Source: Benthortus sp964440495 (lineage in GTDB: Archaea; Thermoproteota; Nitrososphaeria_A; Caldarchaeales; Wolframiiraptoraceae). From it: a stretch of 48,390 bases of DNA. Where the stretch lies: contig CAYTSD010000008.1 of NCBI GenBank assembly GCA_964440495.1, forward strand, positions 1-48,390, given 5' to 3'. The translations under genes were made by a program, and so were the position numbers. The notes beneath the pieces were generated by a model. It made no database searches and was not told where the DNA came from. It worked only from the letters and a program-made list of their open reading frames with translations. This document shows positions 16,113 through 24,611 of this stretch, piece after piece. Numbering within the stretch: position 1 is the stretch's first letter; every line of letters starts with the position of its first letter.

Positions 16113-16120
16113 TTTATAAA
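16113..16120 (+). promoter_or_regulatory. TATA box of the thermosome gene
   Basis: TTTATAAA, putting transcription start near 16143-16147 and leaving a leader of about 25 nt that contains GAGGTGA before ATG 16171. Confidence 0.65.
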
Positions 16121-16134
16121 GAGCCGAGAAACCC

Positions 16135-16150
16135 TAAACTATAGAGTTTA
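16135..16150. promoter_or_regulatory. Inverted repeat overlapping the thermosome transcription start
   Basis: TAAACT-ATAG-AGTTTA, 6-bp arms with a 4-nt spacer. It covers the expected start of transcription, a position suited to a repressor. Confidence 0.45.
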
Positions 16151-16170
16151 TAGCGAGGTGAGATAAAGGT

Positions 16171-17787
16171 ATGGCAACTCCATCTGCAGGAGGCACCCCC
16201 GTAATCATCCTGAAAGAGGGTACTCAGAGAACCCGTGGAAGAGAGGCTCAACTCAACAACATAATGGTTGCGAAGATAGTCGCCGAAACTATGAAGTCAT
16301 CCCTAGGACCTAGGGGGATGGATAAGATGCTTGTCGACAGCTTCGGAGACGTAGTCATAACCAATGATGGCGCAACGATACTGAAGGAGATGGATGTCGA
16401 GCACCCGGTTGCTAAGATGCTCGTTGAGGTTGCGAAGGCTCAGGACGCAGAGGTTGGAGATGGAACCACAACCGCCGTAGTTCTCGCAGGAGAACTCCTC
16501 GCGAAAGCCGAGGAGCTAATAGATAGGGAAGTTCACCCCTCAGTCATAATCGAGGGCTACAAGAAGGCGGCTACAAAAGCCCTCGAGATTTATGATAAGA
16601 TAGGTGTTCCAGTCTCTCCAACCGATAAAGAGGTCTTGAAGAAGATTGCTAAAACCTCTATGGCCAGCAAGCTCGTCGCCGAGGAGGCTGACTATCTGGC
16701 AGAACTGGTTGTAAACGCTATCCTAAAGGTTGCCGAGAAGACTGATGGTAAGTGGAGGGTAAGCTTAGACGATGTTAAGGTTGAGAAGAAGGAGGGTCAG
16801 TCGCTCAGAGACACCCAGCTAGTCGAAGGAGTAGTCCTCGACAAAGAGGTCGTCCACTCAGGTATGCCGAAGGTTGTCCACGATGCTAAGATAGCCTTGG
16901 TGAACGCTTCCCTCGAGATAGAGAAGACGGAGTTCGAAGCCAAGCTAAACATAGAGACCCCTGAGCAGATGAGGGCGTTCATGAAGCAGGAGGAGGAGAT
17001 GCTGAAGGAGATGGTTGAGAAGATAGCCTCAACCGGCGCCAATGTAGTTCTATGCCAGAAGGGAATCGACGACATGGCCCAGCACTTCCTAGCAAGAAAG
17101 GGGATAATGGCGGTTAGACGTGTCAGAATCTCCGACATGGAGAAACTTGCGAAGGCAACTGGCGGAAGAGTCGTCACAAGAATCGAGGAGCTTACAGAGA
17201 AAGATCTTGGAAGAGCTGGACTCGTTGAGGAGCGCAAAGTTGGAGAAGATAGAATGGTGTTCGTCGAGCAGTGCCACAATCCTAAGTCGATAACGATATT
17301 GATTAGAGGTGGAACAAAGAGGATAGTTGATGAGGCTGAGAGATCGATAAAGGACGCCCTAAACGTCGTGAAAGACGTAGTGGTCGAGGGCAAGATAGTT
17401 GCAGGAGGAGGAGCACCTGAAGTAGAGATAGCTCTAGGCCTAAGAGACTACGCGAAGTCTCTGGCAGGCAAGGAGCAGCTCGCAGTCGAGAAGTTCGCTG
17501 AGGCAATCGAGGTCATACCAAGCCAGCTCGCCGAGAACGCAGGCCTAGACCCAATAGAGATACTGGTCTCTCTGAGAGCCAAGCACAAGGAAGGAGACAA
17601 ATGGGCTGGCATAGACGTCTTCTCAGGGAAGATAGTTGACATGTATGAGAGAGAGGTTCTTGAACCGGTGCTCGTGAAGAAGCAGGTGATTAAATCCGCC
17701 GTCGAGGCAGCCTCAATGATACTTAGAATCGACGACATCATAGCGGGAACAAAGTCTGAGAGCGGTAGCAAGAAGAAGGAAGAGTAA
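16171..17787 (+). CDS. thsA: Thermosome subunit (group II chaperonin)
   Basis: 538 aa ATP-dependent chaperonin of the cytosol. Apical, intermediate and equatorial domains are complete: LGPRGMDKM (45-53), the NDGAT phosphate loop (65-69), GDGTT (96-100), and the later VAGGGAPEVEIALGLRDYA and GIDVFSGKIVDMYE nucleotide contacts. The C-terminus is a short charged SGSKKKEE rather than a Gly-Met repeat. The promoter carries a TATA box and two palindromes. It is followed by rpoK after 3 bp, so the two are co-transcribed. Other thermosome subunits, if any, are outside the window. Confidence 0.97.
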   Translation: MATPSAGGTPVIILKEGTQRTRGREAQLNNIMVAKIVAETMKSSLGPRGMDKMLVDSFGDVVITNDGATILKEMDVEHPVAKMLVEVAKAQDAEVGDGTTTAVVLAGELLAKAEELIDREVHPSVIIEGYKKAATKALEIYDKIGVPVSPTDKEVLKKIAKTSMASKLVAEEADYLAELVVNAILKVAEKTDGKWRVSLDDVKVEKKEGQSLRDTQLVEGVVLDKEVVHSGMPKVVHDAKIALVNASLEIEKTEFEAKLNIETPEQMRAFMKQEEEMLKEMVEKIASTGANVVLCQKGIDDMAQHFLARKGIMAVRRVRISDMEKLAKATGGRVVTRIEELTEKDLGRAGLVEERKVGEDRMVFVEQCHNPKSITILIRGGTKRIVDEAERSIKDALNVVKDVVVEGKIVAGGGAPEVEIALGLRDYAKSLAGKEQLAVEKFAEAIEVIPSQLAENAGLDPIEILVSLRAKHKEGDKWAGIDVFSGKIVDMYEREVLEPVLVKKQVIKSAVEAASMILRIDDIIAGTKSESGSKKKEE

Positions 17788-17790
17788 AGA

Positions 17791-18054
17791 TTGACAGCTA
17801 TTGACGAGGACCCGTATAGGAGGCCGCTGACGAGATACGAGTGTGCACGGATAATCGGTGGAAGAGCGCTCCAACTCTCCTTAGGAGCATTCCCACTCGT
17901 CGAGGTCAAGCCGGGTGACATACCCATAGACATTGCCCAGAGAGAGCTTGAAGCAGGAGTCCTACCAATAATAATTAGGAGGAAAAAGCCTGACGGAACC
18001 TACGTTGACGTGCCTTTGAGGGAGCTTCTACAATCGATGGAGCATAGTGCCTAG
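17791..18054 (+). CDS. rpoK: DNA-directed RNA polymerase subunit K
   Basis: 87 aa RpoK, the archaeal counterpart of bacterial omega and eukaryotic Rpb6, needed for polymerase assembly. LTRYECARIIGGRALQLS and the downstream PIIIRRKKPDGTYVDVPL are the family core. TTG start 3 bp after the thermosome stop, so translation is probably coupled. The pairing of rpoK with a chaperonin gene is unusual compared with its more common ribosomal-protein or enolase contexts. Confidence 0.95.
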   Translation: MTAIDEDPYRRPLTRYECARIIGGRALQLSLGAFPLVEVKPGDIPIDIAQRELEAGVLPIIIRRKKPDGTYVDVPLRELLQSMEHSA

Positions 18055-18059
18055 TAGGG

Positions 18060-18248
18060 ATGGATGAAGAAGAACTTTCCTGGCTGCTGGCATTCCTAAT
18101 CCTCTCGGCGACAGCTTCCGCAACAACGCTCTACCAGATTTTTATCTCCCCACTTTTTGAAAAAACATTCCATTTATTCATCTTCCAGATACCTGCTGTA
18201 ATCGCTTTTTTATGCTGGCTCTATATTAGATTTAGGGATAAGAAGTAA
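18060..18248 (+). CDS. Small two-helix membrane protein
   Basis: 62 aa, not recognised. Two hydrophobic segments at about 7-29 and 38-57 are separated by a short polar loop (SPLFEKTFH), with an acidic N-terminus (MDEEE) and a basic C-terminus (RFRDKK), so both ends are probably cytoplasmic. The ATG lies 5 bp after rpoK, with AGTAGGG just before it. It is likely the third gene of the thermosome-rpoK operon. Confidence 0.6.
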   Translation: MDEEELSWLLAFLILSATASATTLYQIFISPLFEKTFHLFIFQIPAVIAFLCWLYIRFRDKK

Positions 18249-18286
18249 CACCTAGCACGATATGTAGTAGATACTTCCAGCGTATA

Positions 18287-18304
18287 TCTCGAGCTTTCTC
18301 GAGA
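18287..18304 (+). terminator. Hairpin TCTCGAG-CTTT-CTCGAGA
   Basis: A perfect 7-bp stem with a 4-nt loop, 38 bp after the small membrane-protein gene. It is not followed by a T run, so it may mark the 3' end of the thermosome operon transcript or be an operator for the next gene. Confidence 0.35.
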
Positions 18305-18310
18305 AGAGAA

Positions 18311-18322
18311 GGAATTAATTCC
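18311..18322. promoter_or_regulatory. Palindrome GGAATTAATTCC containing the probable TATA element of the DUF763 gene
   Basis: A perfect 12-bp palindrome. The internal AATTAATT is about 27 bp before ATG 18345. Confidence 0.4.
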
Positions 18323-18344
18323 ACCACTCGCTATTCTATTAAGA

Positions 18345-19421
18345 ATGTATAGAGCAGGCCTCCGGGAACTTCGCCTCATCTACTCCTCGAAGCCCAAATG
18401 GTATTTCAGGAAGGCTGAAAACACTTTAAAATCCATCTTCGAATCCTATCTAACCCTATTCGGGGTACAGAAATTTTTAGAGGGCTTGGCTTCACCCGCC
18501 TTCTTCGACGCCTTAGCAGCCGCAGCCCACCTAGATGATATTGGCGGAGGCGCGACAACGATCATAGCTGTAAGCCTTAAGAACTATCTCAGGCCAGAGA
18601 TGGGTCTAGCGATGGTTGGGGGAAAGCGTCTCCAAGGATTTAGGGTTCCAGCCGAGCTAGACCTACTAGCGGAACGGTTCGGATTCGATGAGGAGCTTGT
18701 TTCAAGGCTTAAGTATTCGAGTAGAATGGTTGCGAAGGTTGATACCGCAGCGATACAGGACGGGTTCCAACTCTATCTTCACCTGATGGTGGTTTCAAGC
18801 AACGCTGACTGGGTCGTGATACAGCAGGGAATAAAGCCTATGATGAACCTCGTGAGAAGATATCACTGGATATCTTGGAATGTTAGAAGCTTTGTCGATG
18901 AGCCTCATTCTGGAATAGTCTCCGCCTCTAGAGAGGATATTGTTCTAGATATGACCGATAAGGAGAGTAGAGAGGCGAGGAAAGTCTGTGTAGAGCTGGT
19001 TAATAATGACCTCCAGAAACTCAGAAAAATACTTTCAAGACCGATGAAGGGGCAGCTTACAATAACAGACTTCGACGGAGAACCTAAGAAGAAGATTCTA
19101 AGTCTCCCAAAGATAAAATGGTCGTCGATACTTAACGCTCATAAAAGCTCGCCGAACAACTTTGAGGAACTGCTTTCACTGAGAGGGGTTGGTCCAGCCA
19201 CTATACGGTTTCTCGCCGCTGCCTCGGCGGAGCTTTACGGGGTTGTTCCAAGCCTAAGAGACCCAGCCTTACTCTTCGACGAGATTGTAAGCGGAGTGGC
19301 TGACGATAGAAAGCTCTATGAGCTTATCGAGGCGATTAAGGAGTCTAGTATAAGTTTGGAGGAGAAGAAGAAGGCTATTAACCGTGTCTCAAATATTTTC
19401 TCAACGCTAGACCTATCCTAG
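18345..19421 (+). CDS. DUF763 family protein
   Basis: 358 aa. Recognised by the conserved N-terminal part with FFDALAAAAHLDDIGGGATT, the LAMVGGKRLQGFRVPAEL block, the strongly conserved AKVDTAAIQDGFQLYLHLMVV and VVIQQGIKPMMNLVRRYHW. A helix-hairpin-helix, LLSLRGVGPATIRFLAAAS, near residues 279-297 suggests contact with nucleic acid. The family is shared by archaea and some bacteria and has no established function known to me. Its stop is 2 bp from that of inositol-phosphate synthase on the other strand. Confidence 0.88.
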   Translation: MYRAGLRELRLIYSSKPKWYFRKAENTLKSIFESYLTLFGVQKFLEGLASPAFFDALAAAAHLDDIGGGATTIIAVSLKNYLRPEMGLAMVGGKRLQGFRVPAELDLLAERFGFDEELVSRLKYSSRMVAKVDTAAIQDGFQLYLHLMVVSSNADWVVIQQGIKPMMNLVRRYHWISWNVRSFVDEPHSGIVSASREDIVLDMTDKESREARKVCVELVNNDLQKLRKILSRPMKGQLTITDFDGEPKKKILSLPKIKWSSILNAHKSSPNNFEELLSLRGVGPATIRFLAAASAELYGVVPSLRDPALLFDEIVSGVADDRKLYELIEAIKESSISLEEKKKAINRVSNIFSTLDLS

Positions 19422-19423
19422 GC

Positions 19424-20503
19424 TTATCTCTCACGTTTCCCTTCTATGAACTCTTCAACCATTTTTCTCGCAACATCGTCTGGATACTGTATTGGCGGCG
19501 ACTTCATGAAGTAGGCCGACGGACTTATCAATACTCCTGCAACATTTCTATCCAACCCTATCTTAGCGCATCTCAATGCGTCGATGACTACTCCAGCGGA
19601 GTTGGGGCTATCCCAGACCTCGAGCTTGGCCTCAACTGTAAGCGGTGAACCTCCAAAAGCTGTTCCCTCCAGCCTGATGTAGGCCCACTTCCTATCCTTT
19701 AGCCATGGGACATGGTCGCTTGGAGAGATGTGTATATTCTCACCCCCTATTTCGTAGGGTATTAGGCTCTTCACGGCATTCGTCTTCGATATCTTCTTTG
19801 AGCTCAGCCTCTCCCTCTCCAGCATGTTTAGGAAGTCCGTATTTCCGCCGAAGTTCAACTGATAGGTACGCTCTATCTTTACACCTCTATCCACGAAAAG
19901 CTTTGTAAGAACTCTATGAAGTATCGTTGCCCCGATCTGGCTCTTCACATCATCTCCGACGATTGGAACTCCCCTCTTCTCGAATATCTCCTGCCACCTC
20001 GGCTCCCTAGCGATGAATACAGGTATCCCATTAACGAGAGCCGCCCCGGCTTCGAGAACCTGCTCAACATACCATTTCGTCGCAGACTCACTGCCCACAG
20101 GCAGGAAATTTATGACGACATCTGCTCCAACGCTCTTCAAGACATCTGCGACATCAACCGTCGGCGATGGATGCTTCTCGATAACCTGCATCAAATATTT
20201 CCCTAGACCATCGTGGGTCATCCCACGCATAACCTCAACTCCAAGCCTCGGAACCTCTGCAAACTTCCTAGTACAGTTGGGTGGAGCGAATATAGCCTCG
20301 CTTAGGTCTTTTCCAACCTTATTCTTATCGATGTCGAACGCTGCAACGAACTCTATGTCGCTTACATGATAGGGCCCTAGCCTAACATGCATCAGACCCG
20401 GCACAAAGTCGTTTTCATCAGCATTCTGATAATAGTGAACACCCTGCACTAGAGCCGATGCACAGTTTCCAACACCTATTATAGCAACCTTTACCTTCGG
20501 CAT
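19424..20503 (-). CDS. ino1: Myo-inositol-1-phosphate synthase
   Basis: 359 aa NAD-dependent enzyme that converts glucose-6-phosphate to inositol-1-phosphate, the source of archaeal inositol phospholipids and of di-myo-inositol phosphate in thermophiles. The N-terminal Rossmann motif is VAIIGVGNCASALVQG. The catalytic region has FGGNTDFLNMLERERLSSKKISKTNAV, with SDHVPWLKDRKWAYIRLEG downstream. This is the short archaeal/actinobacterial form. A PadR regulator lies upstream in the same direction, 51 bp away. Confidence 0.95.
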   Translation of the reverse strand: MPKVKVAIIGVGNCASALVQGVHYYQNADENDFVPGLMHVRLGPYHVSDIEFVAAFDIDKNKVGKDLSEAIFAPPNCTRKFAEVPRLGVEVMRGMTHDGLGKYLMQVIEKHPSPTVDVADVLKSVGADVVINFLPVGSESATKWYVEQVLEAGAALVNGIPVFIAREPRWQEIFEKRGVPIVGDDVKSQIGATILHRVLTKLFVDRGVKIERTYQLNFGGNTDFLNMLERERLSSKKISKTNAVKSLIPYEIGGENIHISPSDHVPWLKDRKWAYIRLEGTAFGGSPLTVEAKLEVWDSPNSAGVVIDALRCAKIGLDRNVAGVLISPSAYFMKSPPIQYPDDVARKMVEEFIEGKRER

Positions 20504-20554
20504 GTTAGTAATATTGCATGTCTCAGATATAAGTATTTCATGACCATGAATTAG

Positions 20555-20887
20555 CTAGAGGTCTCGCGAAAGCTGGCTTAAAAATTCCTTAGCTTTCCTC
20601 AGGGTCTCCTCACCTTTACTAGTTAAGACATAGTATTTTCTCGGAGGACCCTTGTTGCTTTCCCTGGGTTTTCTAGATGATATTAGACCTTCCTTCTCAA
20701 GCATGTGTAGAACTATGTAGCATGTAACTGCTCCAGGCTTGAATCCGAATCTTTTCTCAATCTTGCTTCTAACCTCATATCCATAGAGAGGCCCCTCCTT
20801 AAGTAATCTTAGAACATAGAGCCAAAGGTTTTCAACGGTAAGCTTCCTTACGAGTCTACTATAAGCCAATTCAACCCGCCGACGCAT
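20555..20887 (-). CDS. PadR-family transcriptional regulator
   Basis: 110 aa winged-helix protein with LRLLKEGPLYGYEVRSKIEKRF, then PGAVTCYIVLHMLEKEGLI and the wing KYYVLTSKGEETL, the classic PadR layout with a short C-terminal helix for dimerisation. It lies just upstream of ino1 and divergent from the HAD gene, and could control either. The TATA-like AAATATTATT at 20904-20913 on the minus strand fits a leaderless ATG at 20887. Confidence 0.88.
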   Translation of the reverse strand: MRRRVELAYSRLVRKLTVENLWLYVLRLLKEGPLYGYEVRSKIEKRFGFKPGAVTCYIVLHMLEKEGLISSRKPRESNKGPPRKYYVLTSKGEETLRKAKEFLSQLSRDL

Positions 20888-20928
20888 AATTGGGAAAGGC
20901 TATCTAATAATATTTCTTGGATAGGATT

Positions 20929-20937
20929 TAAAGCATA
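20929..20937 (+). promoter_or_regulatory. TATA-like element of the HAD-IIA gene
   Basis: GATTTAAAG, 27-35 bp before ATG 20964. The divergent gap also contains CTATC (20902-20906) and GATAG (20922-20926) as loose inverted half-sites that PadR could use. Confidence 0.45.
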
Positions 20938-20963
20938 GTGAGCCCCAGAGATTCTCCCTAGAG

Positions 20964-21761
20964 ATGAAGAAACGTTACCCTGCATTAATAATAGATTTAG
21001 ACGGCTGCATCTATCTTAAGGATGTTCCAATTGAGGGCTCTGATAAGGCTGTGAAGCTTCTCATAGAGAAGGGTGTAAAGTTCCTCTTTCTAACAAATAA
21101 CTCAATCTACACCTCAGAGGATTTCTGTAAAAAGCTTAAAGGTTTCGGGATACCATGTACACCAGAACTAATCCTAACTTCAGGGGAAGCTACTGCAAAG
21201 TATATTCTATCGCTTTCTGGGCCCAGCAGAATTCTCCCAGTAACTGGTGGAGGGTTCAAGGAATATGCTAGGAGGATGGGGCACACTCTCCTCCCACTTG
21301 AAAAGTGGAGGAAGGCGGATTACGTGGTCGTGGGTCTTGATAGGCAGCTTACCTATGAGAAGCTTCAAGCAGCTGTTAGAGCAATCTATAATGGAGCGAG
21401 ATTCGTTGCAACAAATACTGATAGAACTCTCCCGACTCCTGAAGGACCTGATGTTGGTGCTGGAGCAATTGTGAAGGCTATTGAGGTTGTCACAGAGGTT
21501 AAGCCTATCGTCATCGGCAAACCCTCGAGAATAATCATGGATATAGCGTTAAGCATACTTAAACTAGATTCAAGAGACGTTCTAGTAGTCGGAGACAGGG
21601 TTGAAACCGATATCAAGGCCGGGAAAGGAGTTGGAGCTGACACGGCTTTAGTTTTAACTGGTACAACGAGGCCGGAGGATGTTGAGAAGATTCCAGATAA
21701 GGATAAGCCAACCTATGTGGCTAGAGACCTTTACTCGCTTGTCAAGATGCTTTATGACTGA
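20964..21761 (+). CDS. HAD-superfamily phosphatase, subfamily IIA (NagD / phosphoglycolate phosphatase-like)
   Basis: 265 aa. The catalytic DLDGCIY carries nucleophile Asp11 and Asp13. FLTNNS is motif II, KPIVIGKPS gives the motif III Lys, and VVGDRVETDIKAG is motif IV. The C2-type cap between motifs II and III (about residues 85-180) is as in NagD and 4-nitrophenylphosphatase. Substrate unknown; a phosphoglycolate or sugar-phosphate role is common in the family. The final 10 bp overlap the opposing Lrp gene. Confidence 0.9.
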   Translation: MKKRYPALIIDLDGCIYLKDVPIEGSDKAVKLLIEKGVKFLFLTNNSIYTSEDFCKKLKGFGIPCTPELILTSGEATAKYILSLSGPSRILPVTGGGFKEYARRMGHTLLPLEKWRKADYVVVGLDRQLTYEKLQAAVRAIYNGARFVATNTDRTLPTPEGPDVGAGAIVKAIEVVTEVKPIVIGKPSRIIMDIALSILKLDSRDVLVVGDRVETDIKAGKGVGADTALVLTGTTRPEDVEKIPDKDKPTYVARDLYSLVKMLYD

Positions 21762-22219
21762 ATAATCTTTAGGGGGAGTGCATAGTCTTCTTTCACAGTT
21801 CTTAGAACGATTCTCGTCTCAGTTGAGACAACTCCATCTAGGCTTCCTATCTTATCAAGTATCTTTGCAAGGTCTTCTCTATCCTGAACTCTAAGCTTAA
21901 TTAAGCAATAATAGTCTCCCGTCACATCATAGACCTCCTGCGCCTCATCTATCTTTGCAAGCTCCCGTAGAACCTTCTCATATTTTCCTGGATGCGCGCT
22001 TACGGCTACAAATGCTGTTAGCCCGAATCCAAGTTTATCCGCGTCAACGATTGCCTGGAATTTCTTGATAAGCCCTTGCTTAATCATCTTCTGTATTCTG
22101 GTGTAGACGGCGGCCTCGCTTATCCCGATTCTCCTAGCTATCTCAGAGTAGGGTGCTCTCCCATTCTCCTGAAGAACTTCAAGAATTTTGATATCTTTTT
22201 CATCGAAGTTCACCTTCAT
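21752..22219 (-). CDS. Lrp/AsnC-family transcriptional regulator
   Basis: 155 aa from ATG 22219. A longer frame to 22327 exists, but it runs into the 3' end of the upstream gene and lies above the promoter. The N-terminal helix-turn-helix is DIKILEVLQENGRAPYSEIARRIGISEAAVYTRIQKM, and the C-terminal RAM domain (about 70-150) has VDADKLGFGLTAFVAVSA and YDVTGDYYCLIKLRV. Such regulators bind amino acids and form octamers. A TATA element at 22242-22251 sets the start. Confidence 0.92.
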   Translation of the reverse strand: MKVNFDEKDIKILEVLQENGRAPYSEIARRIGISEAAVYTRIQKMIKQGLIKKFQAIVDADKLGFGLTAFVAVSAHPGKYEKVLRELAKIDEAQEVYDVTGDYYCLIKLRVQDREDLAKILDKIGSLDGVVSTETRIVLRTVKEDYALPLKIIQS

Positions 22220-22241
22220 CTCACTTAAGATTCTTCGCTTC

Positions 22242-22251
22242 TGCTTATATA
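22242..22251 (-). promoter_or_regulatory. TATA element of the Lrp gene
   Basis: Minus strand ATTATATAAG in the 43-bp gap, about 27 bp before ATG 22219; decides the start in favour of the short protein. Confidence 0.6.
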
Positions 22252-22262
22252 ATGTTTTATGC

Positions 22263-23540
22263 CTAACGTATCCTTCCTCCTGAAACCTTTGCCTCAAGGC
22301 GCTCCTTCCCGGTGAGCTTATAAACATATTCCATAAGCCTCTCCTCCTCGGGCGACAGGCTTACCCCTCTCCGGTTCATAACTCTTCTAGCTGTTTTCAA
22401 GACTGATTCTAGATGGAGTTCGATTTTCCCTTGGCCAAGGCTCTCGGCATAGTGGGTAAAGGATGGTACATCCTCTCTTACTATCCCATAGAGATGCGAG
22501 GCCACGCCTACACGTCTCCCACCGTAGATGAGGGTCCCTATACTTGTCTTCACATGGTCGGCTATAAAACATCCGAGAAAAATCTCTCCAGTATCAACCC
22601 TTCTTCCCCCAACACTCATCCTAATCGTTCCATAAGTATTCTTTAGGTTGCTGTTAGTTGTTCCAGCTCCCAGGTTGACCCATTCGGCGAGGTAGGAGTG
22701 GCCGAGAAATCCATAATGCCTCTTATTGACGTATCCGTGGAGAACTGATTCCTCAACCTCTCCCCCAATCCTGCAGACCCTTCCGATAGAGCATCCTTCC
22801 CTGATAAGGGCGCTGAACAGTATGCTTCCATCGCCGACGTAGGCTGGGCCGCTAATCCTCGAATGAGCCTCAACCCTGCAATCCCTCCCCACGTAGACAG
22901 GCCCGCTTCTAGAGTCTATCACTACACCTGCCTCAACCTCCGAGCCCTCCCCAACATACACCCTATCTCCATAGATGACAGCATGCGGATCTATGTCTCC
23001 CTCGCCTCTCTGCGAAACCATTTCAGGAAGCTCCCTTTCCAGAAGTCTCCGATTAAGCTTCGGAATCTCCCATAGATTTGTTAAAAACCTAAACTTATGT
23101 GCAGCGTCAACCCTAACAGCATTCTTCAAGTGATTAAGATCTATCAATCTGCTGTATTCCAGTCTTGTTAGGCTTTTTCTGGGAAGGTAGGCTGCCGCTA
23201 TTCTATTATTTGTTGTTAGGGCTAGGGGCTGCCTATTCTTTGCGAGGGACTCTATTCTATGTATTGTCTCAGAATCCAATAGGAGTGTGCCGTTAACTAG
23301 GAGGAGTTCCTCATCTAGGCCAAGCTTACCTATATTTACATTGAATTCAGGGTATCTCTTCTCTATGACTTCGGTTAGGTAATCTCTTGTAAGGAGGAAT
23401 ACTTCCCCCCTCTTATTCCACCATCCAGTAATCTTCTCGAGGAGGCTGCTTGCCCCGAGTCGAAGCTCGAAGGCTGCTCTGAGATAGGTGAGCGGCAGCA
23501 GGTTCATGTAGTAAGAGTCTTCGAAGATTATGAGATGCAT
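22263..23540 (-). CDS. GlmU-like sugar nucleotidyltransferase/acyltransferase
   Basis: 425 aa. The N-terminal 170 residues resemble the degenerate nucleotidyltransferase domain NTP_transf_4 (IIFEDSYYMNLLPLTYLRAAFELRLG), lacking the usual G-x-G-T-R-x-x loop. From about residue 195 the chain becomes a left-handed beta-helix of hexapeptide repeats (VYVGEGSEVEAGVVID, VYVGRDCRVE, AYVGDGSIL), then NLGAGTTNSNLKNTYG as in GlmU acetyltransferases. Related proteins are annotated as putative sugar nucleotidyl transferases of unknown substrate. Probable role in activated amino-sugar supply for surface glycans (inference). Confidence 0.82.
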   Translation of the reverse strand: MHLIIFEDSYYMNLLPLTYLRAAFELRLGASSLLEKITGWWNKRGEVFLLTRDYLTEVIEKRYPEFNVNIGKLGLDEELLLVNGTLLLDSETIHRIESLAKNRQPLALTTNNRIAAAYLPRKSLTRLEYSRLIDLNHLKNAVRVDAAHKFRFLTNLWEIPKLNRRLLERELPEMVSQRGEGDIDPHAVIYGDRVYVGEGSEVEAGVVIDSRSGPVYVGRDCRVEAHSRISGPAYVGDGSILFSALIREGCSIGRVCRIGGEVEESVLHGYVNKRHYGFLGHSYLAEWVNLGAGTTNSNLKNTYGTIRMSVGGRRVDTGEIFLGCFIADHVKTSIGTLIYGGRRVGVASHLYGIVREDVPSFTHYAESLGQGKIELHLESVLKTARRVMNRRGVSLSPEEERLMEYVYKLTGKERLEAKVSGGRIR

Positions 23541-23645
23541 CGTTCATAGTCGATTAGATACAAATATATTGTTTTACCTTTCCAGCATAGACTTAAATGA
23601 GGGAGGTTCTATTCCAGAGAATTAGCTTCTAGAGGTGTCTTAAGA

Positions 23646-24611
23646 GTGGCTGGGGGCTGTAGGGTTGGAGTTGTATATGGAGATGAGGTCTTACTTTACA
23701 GTTTCCCGGAGCCTCACCCATTTAGGAGCGACAGGGTTGAGAACTTCTATAGGAGGCTACCAGAGCTTGAGGCAGAGTTTCCAGAGCAGATAGTCAGGGT
23801 TCCGCCTCGGAGGGCTTCGGAGGAAGAGGTTCTCCTCTACCATGACAGGGAGTATGTTGAGTTCGTTAAGAAGCAGTGTGAGGAGGGGTACGGATACCTA
23901 GACTATGGGGATACTCCAGCCTTCAAGGGATGCTATGAAGCCTCGCTCTACGTCGTCGGCTCAACCCTTAGACTCGTTGAAATGGTTCTCAAGGGAGAGA
24001 TAGAGCATGGATTCAATCCTGTGGGAGGCCTCCACCACGCTAGGAGAAGTAAAGCAGCTGGGTTCTGCATATTCAACGACGCTGGAACAGCCATACAATA
24101 TCTCTTAGACAAGGCTGGTCTAAACACAATTCTATACGTTGATATTGATGCACATCATGGTGATGGAGTCTTCTACGACTTCTACTATGATAAACGTGTC
24201 ATAATAGTTGATTTTCATCAGGATGGGAGGACGCTCTATCCTGGGACAGGGTTCAGTTATGAGAGAGGTGGGGGAGAAGCCGAGGGAACGAAGCTTAACA
24301 TCCCCTTGATGCCTGGCGCTGGGACTAGGGAGCTCATAGAGGCTTGGGAGAGCATGGTTGAAGGGTTCATCGAGAAGTTTAGCCCGGAGTTTGTCCTAAT
24401 TCAGGCTGGAGCAGACGGGATGCAAGGCGACCCATTAACAGGCCTCGAATACACCGAGGAGGTTCATAGATACGTGGTGAGCAGGCTTCATCGATACGCT
24501 GAGGAGAGGTGTGAGGGTAGGATTGTAGCCATGGGAGGCGGAGGATATAATAGAGCTAACATTGTAAAGGCTTGGAGTGAGGTTGTCAGAGCCTTGGCTA
24601 CTCCACCCTAA
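23646..24611 (+). CDS. Histone deacetylase-family amidohydrolase (AcuC-like)
   Basis: 321 aa zinc deacetylase of the arginase/deacetylase fold. The His pair is H130-H131 in GGLHHARR, zinc ligands Asp168 and His170 lie in DIDAHHGDG, a third acidic ligand is near GADGMQGDPL (Asp257), and the transition-state Tyr301 is in GGGGY. It acts on acetylated proteins or small acetylated amines; the true substrate is unknown. GTG start; no upstream start fits better. Convergent with Hsp20, overlapping by 14 bp. Confidence 0.93.
   Translation: MAGGCRVGVVYGDEVLLYSFPEPHPFRSDRVENFYRRLPELEAEFPEQIVRVPPRRASEEEVLLYHDREYVEFVKKQCEEGYGYLDYGDTPAFKGCYEASLYVVGSTLRLVEMVLKGEIEHGFNPVGGLHHARRSKAAGFCIFNDAGTAIQYLLDKAGLNTILYVDIDAHHGDGVFYDFYYDKRVIIVDFHQDGRTLYPGTGFSYERGGGEAEGTKLNIPLMPGAGTRELIEAWESMVEGFIEKFSPEFVLIQAGADGMQGDPLTGLEYTEEVHRYVVSRLHRYAEERCEGRIVAMGGGGYNRANIVKAWSEVVRALATPP

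Noticed and set aside
16797..17393. Long open frame (198 codons) on the minus strand inside the thermosome gene
   Set aside because: It is antisense to strongly conserved chaperonin motifs, is rich in Ser, Thr and Pro in no domain-like order, and has no promoter; a shadow of the coding strand.
22220..22327. N-terminal extension of the Lrp regulator
   Set aside because: A TATA element at 22242-22251 and the family start point to ATG 22219; the extension lies inside the upstream gene's 3' end.
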